Origin: Acidimicrobiales bacterium
Lineage (GTDB): Bacteria > Actinomycetota > Acidimicrobiia > Acidimicrobiales > JABEUL01
Direction of reading: 5' to 3'
Length of the DNA: 16,270 nt
Assembly (NCBI GenBank): GCA_027451605.1
Contig: DAIDJA010000004.1
Coordinates: forward strand, 1-16,270
The stretch's first letter is position 1, and each line of letters begins with the position of its first letter. The notes below the pieces were generated by a model. That model worked only from the letters and a program-made list of their open reading frames with translations, did not search any database and was not told the origin of the DNA. Position numbers and translations under genes: made by a program. Below are positions 1 through 5,234 of the stretch, in pieces.

Positions 1-245
1 AAATTATTTATCGTTATTTTCCTTTGGAAAGATCCGGGTTTATTTCGTAAATTTATCGAATGCATTTTGTTGCACTTTTAAAATACAAGATTTGTAGACT
101 ATCATTTGTAAATTACCAGAAGTAATTCCGCCCATCCCCAATATATGTTTTTGGATTAATTAACTACGTTATTATTATCTGGATTATATGAGTGCTGAAA
201 TCGAATACTATCTTTGGTCAAGCGATCGTGGCAAAGAATCCGGGA

Positions 246-257
246 TTTCCCGGGAAA
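246..257. promoter_or_regulatory. 12-bp perfect palindrome, possible operator
   Basis: TTTCCCGGGAAA is a perfect 12-bp palindrome ending one base before the proposed -35 box of the rsiG-like gene. An overlapping dyad, CCGGGA-TT-TCCCGG, is nested in the same stretch. A related but gapped dyad, TTTCC-N3-GGAAA, lies at 18-30. The position fits an operator, and the XRE protein encoded in the same transcription unit is the obvious candidate ligand, but that is inference. Confidence 0.4.
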
Positions 258-258
258 G

Positions 259-288
259 TTGCGAAAAATAAGTATAGGATTGTATTAT
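259..288 (+). promoter_or_regulatory. candidate promoter of the rsiG-like cluster
   Basis: TTGCGA at 259-264 is followed after 18 bases by TATTAT at 283-288, which places transcription start near 295, about 25 bases before the ATG at 321. A good Shine-Dalgarno sequence, AAGGTG, is at 307-312. The rest of 1-320 is AT-rich and holds no gene I can support. Confidence 0.45.
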
Positions 289-320
289 ATAAAAACTTTT
301 TAATTTAAGGTGAAACGTCG

Positions 321-914
321 ATGTCTGATCTAGAGGAACTAAATAATAGCCAAGTATATATTGATTTGCAAAATGCTCTTGAAATGTGTTCAAATGATCA
401 ATTTAGGGTAATGAGAGTTCCTGATCTCAGGGGTTACAGAAATAAAATACAGTCCGCCGAAGTTTCAATTTCAGTTGCACGTAGGGTAGCGCAAGGGTGG
501 TTGGACATTATATTGCTGGAAAAACAAAAATTGGAAGATCCCGGCGATTCTGATGCGGTTGCGCCCGAACTGCTTCCGGATCTGGTTAGTTTACTTAGTG
601 TAGCTCCTACCACGGCATCTAATGACGATAATCCGAGGCTTGCGGCAAGTTTACTGGATGCCAGCAATTGCGATTCCGAACTTCTTGGTGTTTTACTGAA
701 TATTTTGGATAAGATTTTAGTTACTAAGGATATGAATGTATGGCTTCAAGGTTCTTCCGAGTTGTTCGATGAAACCGTGGGTAATATAGCGGCCTTTGAG
801 AAGATTTTATCCAAGTTAAGAAAGCGATGTCATAAATCTATAGATTCCTTGCAGGACGAAATCGTCGGTAGAATTAAATCCGGTGAAGTTAAAGTTGACG
901 AAATAATTAAGTGA
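321..914 (+). CDS. rsiG: RsiG-like c-di-GMP-responsive anti-sigma factor
   Basis: This 197-aa protein is predicted to be soluble, mostly helical, with no TM segment. It contains the RsiG signature E(X)3S(X)2R(X)3Q(X)3D once perfectly (E47, S51, R54, Q58, D62) and once with one change (E160, S164, R167, H171, D175). The residues around both copies (RRxxQGxxDI and LRxxxHxxIDxLQxEI) also look like the family. In Streptomyces, RsiG folds as an antiparallel coiled coil; each motif helps bind an intercalated c-di-GMP dimer, and the loaded protein sequesters the sigma factor WhiG. I recall that the same family was earlier called AmfC, with about this length. Residues 75-110 look like a flexible acidic linker between the helices. 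The ATG has a strong SD. The gene ends inside the start of the next gene (GTGA overlap), implying translational coupling. No whiG-type gene is in the window, so the partner sigma is unknown. Family membership is fairly sure; c-di-GMP binding is inferred from the motif residues. Confidence 0.82.
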   Translation: MSDLEELNNSQVYIDLQNALEMCSNDQFRVMRVPDLRGYRNKIQSAEVSISVARRVAQGWLDIILLEKQKLEDPGDSDAVAPELLPDLVSLLSVAPTTASNDDNPRLAASLLDASNCDSELLGVLLNILDKILVTKDMNVWLQGSSELFDETVGNIAAFEKILSKLRKRCHKSIDSLQDEIVGRIKSGEVKVDEIIK

Positions 915-1294
915 GCAGATCAAAGAGCCTAAAGGACTTGGGGGATTTTATTCGCGATCAAAGAAATCTTGCTCAGATGTCTCTGCGGCGTCTCTCTGAA
1001 GTCGCGGGAATCTCAAATCCGTATCTTTCTCAAATCGAACGTGGACTTCGAAATCCGTCAGCGGATATTCTTAAGCAAATCGCAAAAGCACTGAGAATAT
1101 CAGCAGAATCACTTTATATAAAAGCTGGGATTTTAAATGCTGATGAAAGTGAGACTGATTTAACTATTGCCATTATGAACGATAGCAAGCTTAACGAGGA
1201 ACAGAAAAAGACGATGTTAAGCTTATACCGACTTTTGATTACTGATGTAAACACCAGTGTTATTGCAAACGGCGGTAAAAGGCAGGACAATTAA
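911..1294 (+). CDS. XRE-family helix-turn-helix DNA-binding protein
   Basis: The 127-aa protein has a canonical Cro/C1-type HTH at about residues 10-68. SLRRLSEVAGIS is the first HTH helix and turn, NPYLSQIERGLRNPS carries the recognition helix, and ADILKQIAKALRIS follows. The C-terminal half (75-127) is a short helical, acidic extension without a recognisable ligand or protease domain. It is probably a small dimeric transcription regulator. The GTG start at 911 overlaps the TGA of the rsiG-like gene by four bases, so it depends on translation of that gene, and the two proteins are likely made in fixed proportion. Similar small XRE proteins occur in the same chromosomal neighbourhood as mshA in other Actinobacteria, as far as I recall. 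Its targets are unknown; the palindrome at 246-257 is a candidate autoregulatory site. Confidence 0.85.
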   Translation: MSRSKSLKDLGDFIRDQRNLAQMSLRRLSEVAGISNPYLSQIERGLRNPSADILKQIAKALRISAESLYIKAGILNADESETDLTIAIMNDSKLNEEQKKTMLSLYRLLITDVNTSVIANGGKRQDN

Positions 1295-1329
1295 TCTCGA
1301 AATTTGAATCAATTTACAGGTTTAATATT

Positions 1330-1347
1330 AAGCTATTTAAGTAGCTT
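1330..1347 (+). promoter_or_regulatory. hairpin just upstream of mshA
   Basis: AAGCTA (1330-1335) and TAGCTT (1342-1347) form a perfect 6-bp stem with a 6-base loop, ending ten bases before the mshA ATG. There is no convincing Shine-Dalgarno sequence in the remaining space, so the hairpin may influence translation initiation, or mshA may be read by re-initiation. Confidence 0.35.
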
Positions 1348-1357
1348 CTGACCTTTT

Positions 1358-2620
1358 ATGATTGAAAACCATTTAAATATCGCAATAATTTCGATGCACA
1401 CTTCTCCGATCGGGCAGCCCGGTGTGGGTGACAGTGGCGGAATGAATGTATATGTAAGAGAGATGGCTTCCGCTCTTGCAGCTCTTTCATGTAACTGTTA
1501 CATTTTTACGAGGGCTACGGGTGACACCGACCAACAAGAAGTTGTCACAGAACCCGGTGTGACGGTGTTCAACATAAAGGCAGGTCCCAAGGAACATGTC
1601 GACAAGGAGAACTTAGTTGGCCTTGTGGATGAATTTTATGAAAATACTAAAAATAAAATTGAAGATTTAAAATATAAAGGTATACCCATACATCTGATTC
1701 ACGCGAATTACTGGCTTTCGGGTTTGGTCGGACACCGACTTAAACACTATTTTGACCTTCCGATGGCAGTTACCTTCCACACACTTGATCGGGTGAAAGC
1801 ACAATTTTCGGCAGAAGATGCTTGCGGCTTGAATCAGGAAATTAGACAAAATGCGGAGAAGGAAATAATAAGCTGTTCCGACCTTTTGTTAGCCTCCTGC
1901 GAGATGGAGTTGGATCAGCTGGTAACAATGTATGATGCCGATGTCGATAAAATTAAAATTGTCCCACTTGGTATTAATCATGCATTCTTTTCGCCGGGCA
2001 ATCGTGAATATGCCAAATTCGCAATAGGCTGTTCTGATTTTGACCCTTTATTGCTTTTTGCGGGACGAATACAGCCACTAAAGGGTCTTAAAATTGCCTC
2101 TGAGGTATTTAAAAATGTTAAGTCAGAAAACCCAAATGCGGGATTTTTGATAGTGGGCGGTCCAAGCGGACATAATGGGTATGACGAACTTGATGCCGCT
2201 GTTAGGTTTTTAGATGATAACTCTCTTTTGGATTCAGTTAAGTTTATGAGTCCCCAGCCCCATGAAATACTTTCTACGGCCTATCGTGCCTCAGATTTTT
2301 GTTTGGTTCCTTCATCATCGGAATCCTTTGGGTTGGTGGCCCTCGAAGCTATGGCTTGCGGTTCTGTTGTAATCGCAAATGCGGTAGGAGGGTTAAATTC
2401 ACTTATTGTTAATAATTATAACGGTTACCTAATGAACAATCGAAATCCGAAGGCCTGGGGAGATAAGGTAACAAAAACTTTTTATCAGTCTGAACTTCGC
2501 CGCCGACTGACTAATAATGCCGTAGCAATGTCGAAAAGTTATACTTGGCGTTCTTCTGCCACCAAGTTTATTGAGATGGCTTCCAGACTTCAGGACAGCA
2601 TACTTGTAAACTGTAACTGA
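1358..2620 (+). CDS. mshA: D-inositol-3-phosphate glycosyltransferase (mycothiol synthesis)
   Basis: This 420-aa GT-B, GT4-family glycosyltransferase is predicted to join GlcNAc from UDP-GlcNAc to 1L-myo-inositol 1-phosphate, the first step of mycothiol biosynthesis in the cytoplasm. The N-terminal loop is the MshA type: HTSP at 14-17, then GDSGGMNVYV at 24-33. Further MshA-like acceptor-site segments are HANYWLSG (115-122) and FHTLDRVK (140-147). The donor domain has FAGRIQPLKG (234-243, R237 and K242) and the EX7E motif with E322 and E330, followed by a GG turn at 344-345. Length matches the family. The ATG at 1358 is the only start close to the conserved beta-strand (LNIAIISMHTSP), but no SD precedes it. 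As in Mycobacterium tuberculosis, a YbjN-like gene follows. A related GT4 enzyme with another acceptor cannot be excluded, but the acceptor loops favour MshA. Confidence 0.85.
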   Translation: MIENHLNIAIISMHTSPIGQPGVGDSGGMNVYVREMASALAALSCNCYIFTRATGDTDQQEVVTEPGVTVFNIKAGPKEHVDKENLVGLVDEFYENTKNKIEDLKYKGIPIHLIHANYWLSGLVGHRLKHYFDLPMAVTFHTLDRVKAQFSAEDACGLNQEIRQNAEKEIISCSDLLLASCEMELDQLVTMYDADVDKIKIVPLGINHAFFSPGNREYAKFAIGCSDFDPLLLFAGRIQPLKGLKIASEVFKNVKSENPNAGFLIVGGPSGHNGYDELDAAVRFLDDNSLLDSVKFMSPQPHEILSTAYRASDFCLVPSSSESFGLVALEAMACGSVVIANAVGGLNSLIVNNYNGYLMNNRNPKAWGDKVTKTFYQSELRRRLTNNAVAMSKSYTWRSSATKFIEMASRLQDSILVNCN

Positions 2621-2635
2621 GGTATTTTAATACCT
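2620..2635. promoter_or_regulatory. intercistronic dyad after mshA
   Basis: AGGTATT and AATACCT form a 7-bp inverted repeat separated by TT, starting on the last base of the mshA stop codon. The spacer is very short for an RNA hairpin and there is no T-tract, so it is more likely a protein-binding dyad or an mRNA processing/stability element than a terminator. Confidence 0.3.
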
Positions 2636-2654
2636 TAACTTTAATTATTGGCAG

Positions 2655-3137
2655 ATGACCGATCAGACTTACAGTATTATCTCCGACCATGAAATCACAT
2701 TGTTGTCTGAAACATTCGATAGATGGTTTTGCTCACTTCAAAGCGAATACAATCAATTTTTGATTGATTGTGGTAAAGATAAGTCGGAACTTCGCTGGTA
2801 TGTTCGACTTAAGGGTGAAGTTAGAGAGGCTGTAACTGTGTGGTTTTTCTTAAATCAGCGGTCGTTATTTGTTGAAACCCAATTCATGCCTGCACCCGAG
2901 GTTAACATTGAAAAGTGTCTATCGTATTTGCTGATTAAAAATAATTCTCTTAAACTTTTACATTTTTCAATTGGATTTGAAAATGCGATTTATTTAGTCG
3001 GTTCGGTCCCGGCTTTAAGCGTTTCCCAAATGGTACTGGATGAGCTTTTGGGAACCGCATTTCAGTATGTTGAAGATTATTTTGCCATTGCAATGTCAAT
3101 TGGCTATGCAGGTAAGTATATGTATATTAAAAGGTAG
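2655..3137 (+). CDS. YbjN-domain protein of the Rv0487 type
   Basis: The 160-aa protein resembles the YbjN / type III secretion chaperone-like family found immediately after mshA in mycobacteria (Rv0487). Recognisable segments are WYVRLKGEVREAVTVWFFL (48-66), VETQFMPAPEVN (73-84), IYLVGSVP (112-119) and the C-terminal YVEDYFAIAMSIGY (137-150). There is no signal peptide or TM segment; it should be a cytosolic alpha+beta protein. Its biochemical role is not established. Relatives are proposed to act as chaperone- or regulator-like proteins. It starts 34 bp after mshA and ends 18 bp before proC, so it is probably co-transcribed with both. The SD before the ATG is weak. Confidence 0.8.
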   Translation: MTDQTYSIISDHEITLLSETFDRWFCSLQSEYNQFLIDCGKDKSELRWYVRLKGEVREAVTVWFFLNQRSLFVETQFMPAPEVNIEKCLSYLLIKNNSLKLLHFSIGFENAIYLVGSVPALSVSQMVLDELLGTAFQYVEDYFAIAMSIGYAGKYMYIKR

Positions 3138-3155
3138 ATTTTAGGAGAATCAAAA

Positions 3156-3965
3156 ATGAGTGAATATGAGATCGAAATTATCGGTGGGGGGAAAATGGGA
3201 ACAGCTATCTTGTCGGGATTTTTGAAGAATAAATTAGTGGACGCCAGTCAAGTTGCTGTCGCGGAATCCGACATCACTCAAATTGAGACTCTTAGATTAG
3301 AGTATGAAAGCGTTGATGTTATTGATCTTCCCGTCGACTGTAAAACATTAATTTTGGCCGTAAAACCTAATGTTGCCGCCGAAGTAATTGAAACGCTCAA
3401 CGTAAATAATGTTAAGTTTGAGAGGGTAATTTCCATCATGGCGGGAATAACAACGGATTATTTATCGGAAAGGCTCAAACATACCGCCGCAATAATCAGG
3501 TCAATGCCAAATACGCCTGCAATGATCGGAAAGGGTATGATAGCCATTACAAAAGGACCAAATTGCGCTCAACAAGATTTGGAGTTTTCAACAAATTTAC
3601 TTTCTGTACTCGGTGATACTGTATGGGTTGGCGAAGAGGAAATGGATGCCATTACTGCAATTTCAGGTTCCGGACCCGCATATCTGTATTATCTGACTGA
3701 ATCGTTGGTTGCCGCCGGAATTCGACAGGGATTGGATGAAACGCTTGCATATCAGTTGTCGGTAAAAACGATGATCGGAGCGGCAGAATTAATGGATAGA
3801 ACAGATTCGAGTCCGACTAATCTTCGTCGAGCAGTTACCTCAAAAGGCGGTACTACTCAGGCAGCCCTTGAAAGTTTTGAAAAAGATGATTTGTTTGGAT
3901 TGGTTGCACGGGCGGTGGACGCCGCCGCACAACGGTCGAGGCAAATTGGTTCTACCTTAAAATAA
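3156..3965 (+). CDS. proC: pyrroline-5-carboxylate reductase
   Basis: This 269-aa enzyme catalyses the last step of proline synthesis: NAD(P)H-dependent reduction of 1-pyrroline-5-carboxylate to L-proline. The N-terminal Rossmann fold begins with IIGGGKMGTAILSGF (8-22). The family segments LAVKP (67-71), SIMAGI (93-98), RSMPNTPA (115-122), the P5CR signature from about 165 (AITAISGSGPAYLYY, 165-179) and TSKGGTT (228-234) are all present and in order, so it looks complete and active. An AGGAG Shine-Dalgarno sequence at about 3144 fixes the ATG at 3156. It lies 18 bp after the YbjN-like gene; proC is also in the extended mshA neighbourhood in mycobacteria. The 106 bp between its stop and the sigma gene hold a small dyad (GACAA-AA-TTGTC, 3979-3990) that could belong to a separate sigma-gene promoter. 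Confidence 0.95.
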   Translation: MSEYEIEIIGGGKMGTAILSGFLKNKLVDASQVAVAESDITQIETLRLEYESVDVIDLPVDCKTLILAVKPNVAAEVIETLNVNNVKFERVISIMAGITTDYLSERLKHTAAIIRSMPNTPAMIGKGMIAITKGPNCAQQDLEFSTNLLSVLGDTVWVGEEEMDAITAISGSGPAYLYYLTESLVAAGIRQGLDETLAYQLSVKTMIGAAELMDRTDSSPTNLRRAVTSKGGTTQAALESFEKDDLFGLVARAVDAAAQRSRQIGSTLK

Positions 3966-4071
3966 CCTTATAATTTTCGACAAAATTGTCCAATTGCGGA
4001 ATAACTTCCCAATTATTAATGTTAAATATTATTAAGAAAATATTTGTTGTACATTACGAGGAAGTGGAGAT

Positions 4072-4740
4072 ATGGTAGCTAAAACAAACAATGAAACGAA
4101 CTTTATATCATCATATTTGACGAATCATCAAGTTTTGTCGCACGATGAGCAAGTAGAACTTGCAAAAAGGATCGCTAATGGCGATGAACAGGCCAGGAAG
4201 GATATGGTTGCGGCTAACCTTAGGCTTGTTGCTCACTGGGCTAAGCGATATCAAGGAATTGCAGATTTTGACGACTTGATGCAGGAAGGTACACTGGGTC
4301 TTATAAGGGCGGTGGATAAATTTGAATGGGAAAGAGGATTCAAATTTTCAACCTATGCTACTTGGTGGATTCGCCAGTCGCTCCAAAGAGCAGCTGAAAA
4401 ACATAAATTTGGAGAAATTTCGCTTGACCAGCCCATGTCCGATGAAGACAGCAACTCCACGTTGGGAGAAATGATTGCAGCTGAGAATTCTGAGTTCGAA
4501 AATTCGGTCGAAAACGGGATGATAAGTGAAAACTTATTGAATGCCGTTGCTCAACTTGATGATATGGAGCAGCATGTAATCGAGCTGAGATACGGTCTTC
4601 TGGGCGGGAAACCAGCTTCTCTGGAAACCGTTGCAACCAAGCTCGGAATTGGAGTCAGAAAGGTTCGCAGAATAGAACGGGAAGCATTATCGCATTTGCA
4701 TAAACTTCCTGAGCTCTCGGCTTTGGCCTTATCGGCTTAA
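4072..4740 (+). CDS. small sigma-70 factor lacking the sigma-3 domain
   Basis: The 222-aa sigma factor has RpoD-like regions but is about 70-80 residues shorter than even a sigma factor lacking region 1.1. Visible in order: region 1.2 (about 11-40), region 2.1-2.2 ([18 protein letters not shown], 45-62, then [22 protein letters not shown], 68-89), region 2.3-2.4 ([18 protein letters not shown], 90-107), a finger-like region 3.2 ([20 protein letters not shown], 116-135), and region 4 with its HTH ([20 protein letters not shown], 183-202). Region 2.4 runs almost directly into the finger, so the sigma-3 domain that contacts extended -10 elements is missing. The frame is continuous and both sides are intact, so this looks like a real architecture rather than a frameshift. 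The start is supported by GAGGAAGTGG at 4058-4067. It should direct RNA polymerase to a limited promoter set. It might be controlled by the RsiG-like protein encoded upstream, but nothing in the sequence proves this. Confidence 0.88.
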   Translation: MVAKTNNETNFISSYLTNHQVLSHDEQVELAKRIANGDEQARKDMVAANLRLVAHWAKRYQGIADFDDLMQEGTLGLIRAVDKFEWERGFKFSTYATWWIRQSLQRAAEKHKFGEISLDQPMSDEDSNSTLGEMIAAENSEFENSVENGMISENLLNAVAQLDDMEQHVIELRYGLLGGKPASLETVATKLGIGVRKVRRIEREALSHLHKLPELSALALSA

Positions 4741-4751
4741 ATAACGTCACC

Positions 4752-4801
4752 AGTTTAAATAAGATCAGACTTATTTAACTCAGTTAAAAAAGAACTTTTT
4801 T
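4752..4801. repeat. two consecutive strong dyads after the sigma gene
   Basis: Twelve bases after the sigma stop, TTAAATAAG (4755-4763) and CTTATTTAA (4770-4778) form a perfect 9-bp stem around ATCAGA, extendable by two pairs with one bulged base. Next, AAAAAAG (4786-4792) and CTTTTTT (4795-4801) form a second dyad. Together with the adjacent terminator they make three stacked hairpins, probably for efficient 3'-end formation. Confidence 0.6.
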
Positions 4802-4803
4802 AT

Positions 4804-4838
4804 AAAAAGCGGTAATCACGACATGATTGCCGTTTTTT
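4804..4838 (+). terminator. intrinsic terminator
   Basis: CGGTAATCA (4810-4818), the loop CGACA and TGATTGCCG (4824-4832) form a 9-bp stem with one T-G wobble, followed by six T residues. A run of A before the stem makes it potentially bidirectional. It ends the rsiG-to-sigma block. Confidence 0.85.
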
Positions 4839-5234
4839 ATTGGGCTTTTAAAATTTTTGTCCGTCATTCTGATCCGTATAAATGTTGGACTATATAGTTT
4901 CAATCGATATAAATTTGGTATTAATAGTTTCGAGAATTTTATTATAGTTAAGGAAGCTGAAACTTATATGGATTTCCTGAAGTAACGCTAATTCGCCTAA
5001 TTCAGTTCATAACTTATTCAATGTCATCGATTTAGAAATTTAGTGACCGGATAAAGCTTGCAGAATGGATTGAAGTCGGATTACATTGGATTAATATTGA
5101 TAAGTTGCAAGTTTTTTAATTTTAGAGCTTGATCGTCAATGTCGCCTGAATTGAGGTAATTTCGTTTCTTTAGTTTGGGTGGAAAGATGTTGATGAATTT
5201 CAACGGTTAGCGACAAATACTGATCGGAGTTAAA
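4839..5234. other. 396-bp intergenic region before the exporter gene
   Basis: No coding sequence is supported here. A weak stem (CTTGCA at 5057-5062 with TGCAAG at 5106-5111) precedes a T6 run. GTTGA/TCAAC forms a 5-bp dyad near 5190-5205. I could not pick a convincing -35/-10 pair for the downstream gene. Confidence 0.4.

Noticed and set aside
4358..4636. Open frame antisense to the sigma gene
   Set aside because: It is fully covered by conserved sigma regions on the + strand; no family resemblance.
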